In this document: one piece after another, positions 1 through 9,985 of the stretch | How the letters are laid out: the number at the start of each line of letters is the position of its first letter | Position numbering within the stretch: position 1 is the first letter of the stretch | Source: Streptomyces sp. NBC_00490 | Lineage (GTDB): Bacteria > Actinomycetota > Actinomycetes > Streptomycetales > Streptomycetaceae | Direction: 5' to 3' | DNA: 64,000 bases | Assembly: GCF_036013645.1 (NCBI RefSeq) | Contig: NZ_CP107869.1 | Location: forward strand, 4,340,001-4,404,000 | Made by a program: the position numbers and the translations under genes | The notes under the pieces: model-generated | The model's database searches: none | What the model saw: the letters and a program-made list of their open reading frames with translations, nothing else | What the model was told of the DNA's origin: nothing

Positions 1-1
1 G

Positions 2-844
2 CGGGCCGGGGCCGTGTACCGGGACCGGGGCTGGCGCGAGGACGCGATGGCGCAGCTCTCCGACGCGGCGGCGGGCGCCGAGGCCCCCGCGGAACGGGCC
101 GCGTATCTGGAGCGGGTGGGGCAGCTGGCCTGGGAGCGCGGTGACCGTGAGCCGGCGCTGCGGCACTTCCAGGAGGCGGTGCGCATCGACCCCGACCAGC
201 GGGCCGCGCAGGCCGGGCAGGGGCGGGTGCTGGCGGCGCTGGGGCGGACCTCGGAGGCGCTGAGCGCGTACCGGATGGCGCTGGCCAAGCAGCCGCATCC
301 GCAGTACGCCCTGGAACTGGGCGAGTTGCACGAGTCGCTGGGGCTGCGGCAGGCGGCCCAGGTCCAGTACGACCTGTTGCGGGCGCGGGTGCGCGGTGCC
401 GCGGCGGGCGGGGCCGACGAGGAGCTGGTGCTGGGGGTGTTCGAGGCGGACCACGGGGATCCACAGGCGGCCGTACAGCGGTTGCGGGCGGAGTGGCGGC
501 GCCAGCCCGGGATCGCGGTGGCCGACGCGCTGGGGTGGGCGCTGCACCGGGCCGGTCAGGACGAGGAGGCGCTGCGGTACGCGGTGCGGGCGACGGACAC
601 GGTGCACGGGGGCGGGGTGCGCAGTGCGCTGCACGCGTATCACCGGGGCATGATCGAGCGGGACTTGGAGAAGTACGGGCCGGCCCGGCGGCACCTCCAG
701 GAGGCGCTGCGGATCAACCCGTACTTCTCGCCGCTGCTGGTGCGGACGGCCCGGGAGGCGTTGACGGCGTTGGGTGAGCCGTCGGTCGAGGAGCTGCCGG
801 TGATGGACGCGAAGGCGGAGACGGACACGGAGTCGGAGTCCTAG
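2..844 (+). CDS. TPR-repeat protein, 5' end cut off by the window
   Basis: The reading frame is open to the left edge, so the N-terminus is missing. About 280 residues are visible, built of helical tetratricopeptide-like repeats: one around residues 35-70 with ALRHFQEAVRIDPDQ, the next with EALSAYRMALAKQP, and a last one with ARRHLQEALRINPYF. The tail is acidic (ETDTESES). TPR arrays are protein-protein scaffolds, and no catalytic domain is visible here. The stop codon lies in a CTAG palindrome that also holds the stop of the convergent nitrile hydratase-like gene, so the two genes overlap tail to tail by 4 bp. The partner and role are unknown; an N-terminal membrane or catalytic domain could lie outside the window. 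Confidence 0.75.
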   Translation, partial: RAGAVYRDRGWREDAMAQLSDAAAGAEAPAERAAYLERVGQLAWERGDREPALRHFQEAVRIDPDQRAAQAGQGRVLAALGRTSEALSAYRMALAKQPHPQYALELGELHESLGLRQAAQVQYDLLRARVRGAAAGGADEELVLGVFEADHGDPQAAVQRLRAEWRRQPGIAVADALGWALHRAGQDEEALRYAVRATDTVHGGGVRSALHAYHRGMIERDLEKYGPARRHLQEALRINPYFSPLLVRTAREALTALGEPSVEELPVMDAKAETDTESES

Positions 845-1425
845 ACCGCGGCGGTGCCGATCAAGGCGTTGCGCGTGACCAGCGCCGCCAGTTCGTCCTC
901 CCCGAGCCCGTCGGTCGCCTCGGGTCTGCGGGGCAGCACCATGTAGCGGGACTCGGCGCTGGAGTCCCACACCGTGATGTCCGTGGAGTCGGGCAGTTCG
1001 AGTCCGAACTCCCGCAGCACCTGGCGGGGTTCACGGACCACGCGGGAGCGGTAGGCCTCGGACTTGTACCAGCTCGGGGACGGGCCGAGGAGGCGCAGCG
1101 GGTAGCAGGAGCAGAGGGTGCAGACGATCACGTTGTGGGTGCTCGCCGTGTTCTCGACGACGCGCAGCCGCTGGTAGGAGCCGTCCATGTAGCCCAACTC
1201 CCGTACGGCGGCGGTCCCGTCGGCCAGCAGTCGCGCCTTGTACGCCTCGTCGGTCCAGGCGCGGGCGACGACCTTCGCCCCGTTCGCCGGTGAGGACGCG
1301 GCGAGGAAGGCGTCGATCGCCTCGTCCACCTTCTCGCCGGTGATCACGCCCTTCTCCTCCAGCAGGGTCTCCAGCCGGCGGACCCGGCGGGCGATCGTCG
1401 CGTCGGCGTGGTGGTCACCGCTCAT
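841..1425 (-). CDS. Nitrile hydratase alpha / thiocyanate hydrolase gamma-like subunit (metal-binding)
   Basis: The 194-residue protein carries the metal-claw motif VCTLCSCYP, with cysteines at residues 102, 105 and 107. This is the signature of the cobalt-type nitrile hydratase alpha chain and of thiocyanate hydrolase gamma. In the family, two of these cysteines are oxidised to sulfinic and sulfenic acid and the non-corrin Co(III) hydrates a nitrile, or hydrolyses thiocyanate to carbonyl sulfide. The ATG at 1425 was preferred over longer in-frame options because it overlaps the preceding gene by 11 bp, giving a tight three-gene operon. The downstream part (LLGPSPSWYKS...YRSRVVREPR) is typical of alpha chains. 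No accessory or metal-activator gene is visible next to it. The substrate cannot be read from sequence. Confidence 0.88.
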   Translation of the reverse strand: MSGDHHADATIARRVRRLETLLEEKGVITGEKVDEAIDAFLAASSPANGAKVVARAWTDEAYKARLLADGTAAVRELGYMDGSYQRLRVVENTASTHNVIVCTLCSCYPLRLLGPSPSWYKSEAYRSRVVREPRQVLREFGLELPDSTDITVWDSSAESRYMVLPRRPEATDGLGEDELAALVTRNALIGTAAV

Positions 1426-1702
1426 CGGCGCGGTCCTCCTCCAGATAGCTTTCCCACAGATCCAGTACGACGTGATGGTCGCCCTCGCCCCACAGGTCAC
1501 GGGCCTGGAAGCGGACGGCGTAGATCTGCTCGACCGGCGCGTCGCCGCGCCCCTGTGCGCTGATGTCGGGGAGTTCGTCGGGGCCCTCCGGCTCGACGAT
1601 CACGCCCCGCTTGCCGCGCGCGTACCGGGGCAGCCGGGTGTGGTGCGGCGGGTCGTGCGGGAAGGTGCGCACCCGGGTGCCGGGCGGGAAGCGGTCAGTC
1701 AT
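1415..1702 (-). CDS. Nitrile hydratase beta-subunit C-terminal half (SH3-like), separate gene
   Basis: The 95-residue protein corresponds to the C-terminal SH3-like barrel of nitrile hydratase beta: FPPGTRVRTF, then HTRLPRYARGKRGVI, then YAVRFQARDLWGE. In ordinary nitrile hydratases this barrel is fused to an N-terminal helical half. Here the halves are separate genes, as in thiocyanate hydrolase (scnB-scnA-scnC order) and the three-subunit toyocamycin nitrile hydratase. It overlaps the upstream half by 8 bp and the alpha-like gene by 11 bp, which suggests translational coupling and a stoichiometric complex. The ATG at 1702 was chosen because it starts the conserved MTDRFPPG sequence. Confidence 0.83.
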   Translation of the reverse strand: MTDRFPPGTRVRTFPHDPPHHTRLPRYARGKRGVIVEPEGPDELPDISAQGRGDAPVEQIYAVRFQARDLWGEGDHHVVLDLWESYLEEDRADER

Positions 1703-1976
1703 CCAGCTCACCCGGCCCGAGCACACCCTTGCGTTCCAGGAGCGCGCAGATCGCGGTGAACCAGCGTTCGTAGTACGACGCCGCCAGGTACTCCGCGGGC
1801 GGCATCGACTCGATCGCGTCGCGGAACTCGTTGGTGTTGAAGAGCCCTTGACCGCGCAGGGTGTTGAAGAGGCCGACGACCCGCGCCTCCCAGTCCGCGT
1901 GGAAGGGCTCGGTGTCGTCGGTGGTGTCGAGGGGGCCGAAGCCCTGGGTGCCGCCGACGTCGTTGATCCTGGCCAT
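1695..1976 (-). CDS. Nitrile hydratase beta-subunit N-terminal half, separate gene
   Basis: This 93-residue protein begins MARINDVGGTQGFGP, the classic N-terminus of nitrile hydratase beta chains. It continues through the helical region (FHADWEARVVG... YYERWFTAICALLERKG) and stops where the fused beta chain would cross to its SH3-like half. It is the first gene of the three-gene operon transcribed leftward, in the same order as thiocyanate hydrolase beta-alpha-gamma. The reading frame is intact, and the split gives three overlapping, properly started genes, so this is an evolved three-subunit layout and not a recent frameshift. Both nitrile hydratase and thiocyanate hydrolase activities remain possible. 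Confidence 0.85.
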   Translation of the reverse strand: MARINDVGGTQGFGPLDTTDDTEPFHADWEARVVGLFNTLRGQGLFNTNEFRDAIESMPPAEYLAASYYERWFTAICALLERKGVLGPGELDD

Positions 1977-1996
1977 GCGGCCAGCGTACGTGCGCC

Positions 1997-2854
1997 CTAC
2001 TGCTTCGGCTTCTTGTAGTACAGGGAGAACCTGCGTTCCCCGACCGTCCCGGAGGCGAGGCCCAGATACAGCCGCGTGCCGCCCTTGCGGCGGACGGCGA
2101 CGCCCTCGGGCTCGCGGTAGGTGAGGGAGCGGCCGGCCTCGGTGCGCAGCCGCTGGACCAGCTCGCCGGTGGTGATGTCGACGCTGGAGAGGTAGGCGTT
2201 GCCGTGCTCGGCGGGCGGGTTGGTCTCGGCGTCGTAGGCCGTCCCGGCGAGCTGGTAGATGTGGTCGCGGTGCAGGGCGTAGCCCTGGAAGGGGATCGTC
2301 CTGTCGGGGTGCGCGGCGGGCTGGGCGATGTCGGCGACGGGGTGGTCGTACTCGCGGGCGACGAAGGCGTCGAGGTCCCAGATCCGGTAGCGCGGCTTGC
2401 CCTTGACGCGGTAGCGGACGGCGATGCGCTGCGAGGCCATGCAGACCGAGGGCTGGTTGTTGGTGGACCCGGGTATCGGCTTGCGTATCTTGACGTCCTC
2501 GCCAGTGCGGGTGGCGCCGTTCTTGAACTGGAAGCGGGTGACGCCCTGGCCGTAGCCGCCCTTGGCGTCGGCCTCGGTCCAGATCCAGACCTTGCCGTCG
2601 GCGGCGTTCTGCACACCCATGCTGACGCCGTGCCCGAAGCCCTGGAGGTTCATGCTGCCGAGCAGTTTGCCGTCGTGGTCGAGCTTGTTGAGGCACAGAT
2701 TGCCCGCGCCGATGCCGCCGCGGCGCACCTGGAGGACGTACAGGTGCTGGTGCACCTCGTCGAAGGCGAAGGACTGCAGGACCGTGCCCTCCTTGAGGGC
2801 CTTCTCCTTCAGCCAGCGGGTCGCCGGTACGTCGAGGTCGATGCGGTCGGTCAC
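1997..2854 (-). CDS. TagC-like / P68-RBP-like beta-propeller protein
   Basis: The 285-residue protein has repeated blade-like segments (QSFAFDEVHQHLYVLQV, WIWTEADAKGGYGQGVTRF, RLYLGLASGTVGERRFSLYY). They resemble Streptomyces proteins labelled teichoic acid biosynthesis protein C, which share a propeller fold with phage receptor-binding proteins. There is no signal peptide or membrane segment, so a cytosolic location is likely unless it is exported unconventionally. The GTG start at 2854 follows GGGGAC at a suitable distance. It is 20 bp from the nitrile hydratase-like operon on the same strand and may be cotranscribed. No catalytic residues are recognisable; the function is unknown and the name is a family label only. 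Confidence 0.6.
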   Translation of the reverse strand: MTDRIDLDVPATRWLKEKALKEGTVLQSFAFDEVHQHLYVLQVRRGGIGAGNLCLNKLDHDGKLLGSMNLQGFGHGVSMGVQNAADGKVWIWTEADAKGGYGQGVTRFQFKNGATRTGEDVKIRKPIPGSTNNQPSVCMASQRIAVRYRVKGKPRYRIWDLDAFVAREYDHPVADIAQPAAHPDRTIPFQGYALHRDHIYQLAGTAYDAETNPPAEHGNAYLSSVDITTGELVQRLRTEAGRSLTYREPEGVAVRRKGGTRLYLGLASGTVGERRFSLYYKKPKQ

Positions 2855-2971
2855 GATCGGTGTCCCCAGGGTCCTGCGGACGCCCCGATGGCGTCCACAG
2901 GACCAGAGAGTGTCAACTCCCGTTCACTGGTTTCAAGGTTCTGCGAAAGCGCTTGTGGATTTACCTGAGAT

Positions 2972-4724
<1,753 letters not shown>

Positions 4725-4742
4725 CTGCCATGGGGTGACCGC

Positions 4743-5390
4743 GTGACGTTCTGGGAGTACCTGGGCAACCGCCATCAGCAGCTGCTCACGGACGCCTACC
4801 AGCACGCGAGCGCCGTGTTCCAGTGCATGGTCGTGGCAACCGTGATCGGGGTCCTGATCGGTGTGGTCACCTATCGCAGCGACTGGGCCGGCAACCTCGC
4901 CACGACGGCCACCTCGACCCTCCTGACCATCCCGTCGCTGGCCATGATCGGTCTGCTCATCCCGATGGTCGGCCTGGGTGTGCCGCCCACGGTGATCGCG
5001 CTGACCCTGTACGGCCTGCTGCCGATCGTGCGCAACGCGATCGTCGGCCTGCGCGGCGTCGACCCGTCACTGGTGGACGCGGCGACGGGCATCGGGATGT
5101 CCCGGCTGACGCGGCTCGTGCGGGTCGAGCTGCCGCTGGCCTGGCCGCCGATCCTGACCGGCATCCGGGTCTCCACGCAGATGCTGATGGGCATCGCCGC
5201 CATCGCCGCCTACGCCTCCGGGCCCGGCCTCGGCAACGAGATCTTCCGCGGCATCGCCTCCCTGGGCAGCAAGAACGCCCTCAACCAGGTGCTCGCGGGC
5301 ACGCTCGGGATCATCGTCCTGGCCCTGCTGTTCGACGCCGCGTACGTCCTGATCGGACGGCTGACCATTCCCAGGGGGATCCGTGTCTGA
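4743..5390 (+). CDS. Osmoprotectant (quaternary amine) ABC importer, permease 1
   Basis: The 215-residue integral membrane protein belongs to the ProW/OpuCB class, with about five to six hydrophobic segments and the EAA-type cytoplasmic loop (DAATGIGMSRLTRLVRVELPLAWPPILTGIR) that docks on the ATPase. The GTG at 4743 is 18 bp after the Lrp gene. The next gene, for the ATPase, overlaps its end by 8 bp. The order permease-ATPase-permease-binding protein is typical of OpuC/OsmX glycine-betaine, carnitine or choline uptake systems used in osmotic adaptation. The exact substrate is not readable. Confidence 0.9.
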   Translation: MTFWEYLGNRHQQLLTDAYQHASAVFQCMVVATVIGVLIGVVTYRSDWAGNLATTATSTLLTIPSLAMIGLLIPMVGLGVPPTVIALTLYGLLPIVRNAIVGLRGVDPSLVDAATGIGMSRLTRLVRVELPLAWPPILTGIRVSTQMLMGIAAIAAYASGPGLGNEIFRGIASLGSKNALNQVLAGTLGIIVLALLFDAAYVLIGRLTIPRGIRV

Positions 5391-6615
5391 CACCTCCGGC
5401 GCCTCCATCGAGCTGGAGAACCTGACCAAGAGGTATCCCGGCAGTCCACAGCCTGCCGTCGACAACGTCACCATGGAGATCAAGGCGGGCGAGATCGTCA
5501 TCTTCGTCGGCCCCTCCGGCTGCGGTAAGTCGACCACCCTCAAGATGATCAACCGGCTGATCGAGCCGACCGGCGGCCGGATCCGCATCGGCGGCGAGGA
5601 CGTCACCGACATCGATCCGGTGAAGCTGCGCCGCAAGGTGGGCTACGCGATCCAGTCGGCCGGTCTGTTCCCGCACATGACGGTCGCGCAGAACATCGCG
5701 CTGGTGCCGAAGATGGTCGGCTGGGGCAAGGCCCGGATCAAGGACCGTATCGAGGAGCTCCTGGACCTCGTGGGGCTCGACCCCGGCGAGTTCCACGACC
5801 GCTACCCCCGTCAGCTCTCCGGCGGTCAGCAGCAACGCGTGGGCGTCGCACGGGCGTTGGCGGCGGACCCGCCCGTCCTGCTGATGGACGAGCCGTTCGG
5901 CGCGGTCGACCCGATCACCCGTGACCATCTCCAGGACGAGCTGATCAGACTCCAGCACGAGCTGCACAAGACGATCGTCTTCGTCACGCACGACTTCGAC
6001 GAGGCGATCAAACTCGGCGACCGGATCGCCGTACTGCGCGAACGCTCGCACATCGCGCAGTTCGACACCCCGGAGGCGATCCTCACCAACCCGGCGGACG
6101 ACTTCGTGTCCGGGTTCGTCGGGGCCGGGGCGGCTCTCAAGCGGCTCAACCTCACCCGCGTACGGGACGTGGAGATCACCGACTATCCGACGGTCACCGT
6201 CGACGACCCGCTCCAGGACATCTTCAACCGGCTCCGGGTCAGCGGTACGAACGAGATCCTGCTGCTCGACAAGCGGGGGCGCCCCTACAAGTGGCTCAGG
6301 CGCGGGGACCTGATGCGGGCGAAGGGCTCGCTGGCCCGGGCCGGGACGCTGGTGCACGACACGGTGACCCGGGACGCGACCCTGCGGGACGCCCTGGAAG
6401 CCGTGCTCACCGACAACGCGGGACGGGTCGCGGTCACCGGGCGGCGCGGTGAGTACACCGGCGTCGTGGACATGGAGACGCTCATGAACTCCGTGCACGA
6501 GCTGCTGGAGGCCGACCGTCTGGACGCCGTGGAGCACCAGCACCAGCTGGAGGAGGCACGCGCCCGCCAGACGCACGCCGAGCAGGAGGGCGACGGAGGG
6601 GAGAAGAAGGCGTGA
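5383..6615 (+). CDS. Osmoprotectant ABC importer ATPase with C-terminal CBS domains
   Basis: The 410-residue ATP-binding subunit has Walker A GPSGCGKST (about residues 43-51), signature LSGGQQQRVGVARAL, Walker B VLLMDEPFGAVDP, and switch His in FVTHDFDEAIKLGD. Residues about 265-380 form a CBS pair (DYPTVTVDDPLQDIFNRL ... GRVAVTGRRGEYTGVVD). CBS pairs in OpuA/OpuC ATPases sense ionic strength or nucleotides and gate osmotic uptake. The C-terminus is highly charged. The gene is coupled by overlaps to both permease genes. Confidence 0.94.
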   Translation: MSDTSGASIELENLTKRYPGSPQPAVDNVTMEIKAGEIVIFVGPSGCGKSTTLKMINRLIEPTGGRIRIGGEDVTDIDPVKLRRKVGYAIQSAGLFPHMTVAQNIALVPKMVGWGKARIKDRIEELLDLVGLDPGEFHDRYPRQLSGGQQQRVGVARALAADPPVLLMDEPFGAVDPITRDHLQDELIRLQHELHKTIVFVTHDFDEAIKLGDRIAVLRERSHIAQFDTPEAILTNPADDFVSGFVGAGAALKRLNLTRVRDVEITDYPTVTVDDPLQDIFNRLRVSGTNEILLLDKRGRPYKWLRRGDLMRAKGSLARAGTLVHDTVTRDATLRDALEAVLTDNAGRVAVTGRRGEYTGVVDMETLMNSVHELLEADRLDAVEHQHQLEEARARQTHAEQEGDGGEKKA

Positions 6616-7421
6616 GCATCCCCGAGCTGGAGGAGGACGCGCCGACGGAGCGGGAGGCGCCGCCACCGCCGGTCACCGCCCGGCGGCGGGTCACCTGGCA
6701 GAAGCTGACCTTTCTGCCCGCCGTGCTGGTGGCGGTGCTGCTGGCGACCTGGCTGTGGTTCCAGCAGGCGGACCTGGACCCGATCTCCGAGAACGCCCTG
6801 TCGAACGGGCAGGTCTCCAAGGCCCTTTGGCAGCAGGTGCAGCTGACGGTGATCTCGACGTTCTTCGTGCTGATCATCGCGATCCCGCTGGGCATCCTGC
6901 TGACCCGCGGGATGTTCCGCCCGGCGACCCCGGTGGCGATGGCGTTCGCCAACATGGGGCAGGCGACACCGGCGATCGGTCTGCTGGCGCTGCTGGTGAT
7001 CTGGCTGGGCACGGGCATGAGGGCGGCACTGATCGGCATGATCATCTACGCCGTGCTGCCCGTGCTCGCGAACACCGTCGCGGGCCTGAAGGCCAACGAC
7101 CCGACCCTGCTGGAGGCGGCGCGGGGCATCGGCATGTCCCCGCTGGGGGTGCTCACCCGCGTCGAACTGCCGCTGGCGGTCCCGCTGATCCTGGCGGGCG
7201 TCCGGACGGCGCTGGTGCTGAACGTCGGGACCGCGACACTGGCGACCTTCGGCGGTGGAGGAGGTCTGGGCGTCCTGATCACGACCGGCATCACCACCCA
7301 GCGCATGCCGGTGCTGATGCTGGGATCGATCCTCACGGTCTCCCTCGCCCTGCTGGTGGACTGGCTGGCGACCCTTGCCGAACTGCTCCTCAGACCACGC
7401 GGGCTGGAGGTGGGGACGTGA
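6612..7421 (+). CDS. Osmoprotectant ABC importer, permease 2
   Basis: The 269-residue second permease of the importer has a longer acidic, cytosolic N-terminus (EEDAPTEREAPPPP) than permease 1, followed by six hydrophobic segments and the EAA loop (EAARGIGMSPLGVLTRVELPLAVPLI). It overlaps the ATPase gene by 4 bp (GTGA) and the binding-protein gene by 4 bp. Two different permeases with one ATPase and one lipoprotein indicate a heterodimeric membrane channel, as in OpuC systems. Confidence 0.92.
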   Translation: MSIPELEEDAPTEREAPPPPVTARRRVTWQKLTFLPAVLVAVLLATWLWFQQADLDPISENALSNGQVSKALWQQVQLTVISTFFVLIIAIPLGILLTRGMFRPATPVAMAFANMGQATPAIGLLALLVIWLGTGMRAALIGMIIYAVLPVLANTVAGLKANDPTLLEAARGIGMSPLGVLTRVELPLAVPLILAGVRTALVLNVGTATLATFGGGGGLGVLITTGITTQRMPVLMLGSILTVSLALLVDWLATLAELLLRPRGLEVGT

Positions 7422-8383
7422 AGCGCGCGGGTGTACTGGCGACGGCGGGCGTACTGGTCCTGGCCTCCGCCTGCGGCCTCACCAGCGGCTCACCGATGGT
7501 CGACGACGTCGAGCCCGGCTCCATCGGCAGGGGTCTGCCCCTCGAGGGCGCCGACCTCACCGTCACGTCCAAGGAGTTCACCGAGCAGCTGATCCTCGGC
7601 GCGATCATGGGGATCGCGTTCCAGGCGGCCGGGGCGGATGTCCTGGACCGGACGGGCATCCAGGGCTCGATCGGGGCCCGGGAGGCGGTCAAGTCCGGTG
7701 ACGCGGACGGGATGTACGAGTACACGGGCACCGCCTGGATCACGTACCAGGGCAACAGCGAGCCCATCGACGACCCGCGGGAGCAGTGGGAGGCGGTACG
7801 CAAGGCGGACCTGAGCAACGGGCTGACCTGGCTGGCACCGGCGTCCCTCAACAACACGTACGCGCTCGCGATGAACCAGGCCAACTTCGAGAAGTACGGC
7901 ACGAAGACGCTGTCGGACGTGGCGGCGCTGTCGAAGTCGGACCCCGGGGCCGTGACCCTGTGTGTGGAGGGCGAGTTCGCCAACCGCGCGGACGGGCTGC
8001 CGGGCATGGAGAAGGCGTACGGGATGAGCGTCCCGGCGAAGAACATCACCCAGATGGACACCGGGATCATCTACACCCAGGTGCAGAAGGGCAGTTGCAC
8101 CTACGGCGAGGTCTTCACCACCGACGGCCGCATCAAGTCCATGAACCTCGCGGTGATGGCCGACGACAGGAAGTTCTTCCCCAACTACAACGCGGCGCCC
8201 GCGATCAACTCCGCGGCGCTGAAGAAGTGGCCGGCGATCGCGGAGGTCCTCGACCCGGTCACGAGGAAGCTGGACAACACGGTCGCGCGGGAGCTGAACG
8301 CCAAGGTGGACGTGGACGGGCAGGATCCGCACCAGGTCGCGCTGGACTGGATGGAGGAGGAGGGGTTCGTGAAGGAGAAGTAG
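7418..8383 (+). CDS. Glycine betaine/osmoprotectant-binding lipoprotein
   Basis: The 321-residue extracellular solute-binding protein starts at a GTG that overlaps the permease stop (GTGA). Its signal peptide ends in lipobox ASAC with the lipidated cysteine at residue 19. The mature region carries the OpuAC-class signature (LTVTSKEFTEQLILGAIM) and the second-lobe segment YEYTGTAWITYQG. Binding proteins of this class cage quaternary ammonium groups with aromatic residues; several Tyr/Trp are present, but individual cage residues were not assigned. It is the last gene of the importer operon; a convergent protease gene follows after 16 bp. Confidence 0.92.
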   Translation: MKRAGVLATAGVLVLASACGLTSGSPMVDDVEPGSIGRGLPLEGADLTVTSKEFTEQLILGAIMGIAFQAAGADVLDRTGIQGSIGAREAVKSGDADGMYEYTGTAWITYQGNSEPIDDPREQWEAVRKADLSNGLTWLAPASLNNTYALAMNQANFEKYGTKTLSDVAALSKSDPGAVTLCVEGEFANRADGLPGMEKAYGMSVPAKNITQMDTGIIYTQVQKGSCTYGEVFTTDGRIKSMNLAVMADDRKFFPNYNAAPAINSAALKKWPAIAEVLDPVTRKLDNTVARELNAKVDVDGQDPHQVALDWMEEEGFVKEK

Positions 8384-8399
8384 GGCCGCCGGACGGGCT

Positions 8400-9191
8400 C
8401 TAGCAGCTCGGCACGGAGCCCTTCCCCGTCTCCAGCGCCACCAGCGCGCTGATCGCGCCCTTCAGCGTGGTCACCGGAACGAGCCGCAGCCCCTTCGGCA
8501 GCTCCGCCTCCGCGTCCGAGCACTCGTCCTCGGGGACCAGGAACACCGTCGCCCCGTCCCGCCTCGCGGCCTGCGTCTTCAGGGGCACGCCCCCGACCGC
8601 GCCCACCGTGCCGTCCGCCTCGATCGTGCCGGTCCCGGCGATGGTGCGGCCACCGGTGAGGTCGCCGCCGCTGCCGTCGCCGTCCAGCTTGTCGACGATG
8701 CCCAGGGAGAACAGCAGGCCCGCGCTGGGGCCGCCGACGTCCGCCAGCTTCAGCGAGACCTTGATGTCGTCGTCCTTCAGGTCCAGGTAGTTCAGCGCCG
8801 CCTGCGTCGCCGCGTCCTGGGACTCCTTCATCTGCGCGGTGTTGTGCCGCTCGATCTCCTTGGTGGACTGCCCGCTCGGATAGACCGAGTCGCGCGGCAT
8901 GACCGCCCGGTCCGTGTCGAACCACGCGTCGAGCACATCGCCGAGCGAGACCCGGGTGTCCGGATTCGTCGCCTCGATGGTCGTCATCCGGAGCTGTCCG
9001 CTGGTGTCCCGGGTCGGCGCGCCCGAGATCGTGATCACCGGGGTGCCCTTGTTCTCGCCGAGGACGTTCGCCGTCATACCGGGCTGTGCCAGCGAGAACG
9101 GCAGCGGTGCGAAGGCCGCCGTGGCGAGCAGGGCCACGACGGGCAGGGCACAGACGGTTACGGCCTGGGGGCGTGTGAGGCGAGAGAGCAC
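8400..9191 (-). CDS. Membrane-anchored Lon-like (S16) serine protease
   Basis: The 263-residue protein has one N-terminal hydrophobic anchor (about residues 11-32), an extracellular spacer, and a C-terminal Lon-type proteolytic domain with the Ser-Lys dyad: Ser156 in GGPSAGLLFSLG and Lys205 in GGVPLKTQAA. There is no AAA+ ATPase domain, so it is not a classical Lon but a secreted/anchored relative common in actinobacteria. The canonical PDZ motif is not clear here. The GTG start at 9191 has no obvious ribosome site, and TAGATT lies about 8 bp upstream, which would fit a leaderless transcript. Its substrate is unknown. Confidence 0.85.
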   Translation of the reverse strand: MLSRLTRPQAVTVCALPVVALLATAAFAPLPFSLAQPGMTANVLGENKGTPVITISGAPTRDTSGQLRMTTIEATNPDTRVSLGDVLDAWFDTDRAVMPRDSVYPSGQSTKEIERHNTAQMKESQDAATQAALNYLDLKDDDIKVSLKLADVGGPSAGLLFSLGIVDKLDGDGSGGDLTGGRTIAGTGTIEADGTVGAVGGVPLKTQAARRDGATVFLVPEDECSDAEAELPKGLRLVPVTTLKGAISALVALETGKGSVPSC

Positions 9192-9300
9192 GGGATCAAT
9201 CTAACGCGACGACCACTTCCGGCCGGGTCCCGGGACCGCGCCCGCGGTGAGCGCGGCGCACCCCGTGGCAGAGCTGTTCCCCGACGGGGTGGGTCCTGAC

Positions 9301-9720
9301 CGCCCGGCGCGACGAGACAGGGCATCCACTGCCCGCAGCGCGGGGACCTGCACGCGGTGCCGCGCGCCCTCACCGTCTACCGGCAGCCGCGCCCCGTGGC
9401 CGCCCTGCGCGACGAGACAGGGCATCCACTGCCCGCAGCGCGGAGACCTGCACACGGTGCCGCGCACCCTCGCCGTCTGCCCGCGGCCGTGCTCCGTGGC
9501 CGCCCTGCGCGACGAGACAGGGCATCCACTGCCCGCAGCGCGGAGACCTGCACACGGTGCCGCGCACCCTCACCGTCTGCCCGCGGCCGTGCTCCGTGGC
9601 CGCCCTGCGCGACAAGACGGGGCCTCCACTGCCCACAGCGCGGGTCCCGCACACGGTGCCGCGCACCCTCACCGTCTGCCCGCGGCCGTGCTCCGTGGCC
9701 GCCCGGCGCGACACCGTGCA
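9301..9720. repeat. Tandem array of 100-bp repeats, about four copies, non-coding
   Basis: The core GACGAGACAGGGCATCCACT begins at 9311, 9411 and 9511, a divergent copy (GACAAGACGG) begins at 9611, and a decayed fifth edge begins near 9710. The period is exactly 100 bp. Because 100 is not a multiple of 3, the same DNA is read in a different frame in each copy, so the array is very unlikely to encode a repeat protein, although several frames stay open through high GC. Each unit contains two dyads: GGGCA-TCCAC-TGCCC and ACGGTG...CACCGT. The array fills the gap between the protease and IclR genes. Confidence 0.85.
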
Positions 9721-9985
9721 CCAGCCGCCCGGGGGCGCCGCCTGTTGGTCCTGGACGACGTGGTCGACGCTGATCAGTCGGCAGCCGGAATGCGGATCCT
9801 CCCCGGGGCGGGCGAAGCTCGCAGCGCCTCCGTCAGCGAATCAACGCCCATTCCGACCGCGACGCGGACATCCATGCCGACCGCGACGCTGAACGCGTGC
9901 CGAGGTGGTGCCCACGCCGAGCGGCGTGAGCCGGCCAACCCCCGTCGTCCGCGCCGCCGTCATGGCCGGCTGATCCGGTGAACGG
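9721..9985. other. Intergenic stretch after the repeat array
   Basis: These 265 bp follow the repeats and end at the IclR stop codon. They contain short imperfect direct repeats (ACCGCGACGCGGACATCCAT, then GCCGACCGCGACGCTGA) but no ribosome site with a convincing gene and no clear terminator hairpin. The first 100 bp after the protease start (9192-9300) should hold that gene's promoter. Confidence 0.4.

Noticed and set aside
1695..1702. Frameshift splitting a normal nitrile hydratase beta gene
   Set aside because: Both halves have their own ATG and the order and boundaries match known three-subunit enzymes, so a natural split is more likely; a sequencing error remains a formal possibility and is listed as a refutation test.
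9301..9720. CRISPR array
   Set aside because: Units are contiguous 100-bp copies without distinct spacers, and no cas genes are nearby.
9247..9981. A 244-codon open frame, and others on both strands, across the 100-bp repeat array
   Set aside because: The 100-bp period shifts frame every copy, so the translated repeats do not match each other; no ribosome site or domain. High GC keeps frames open by chance.
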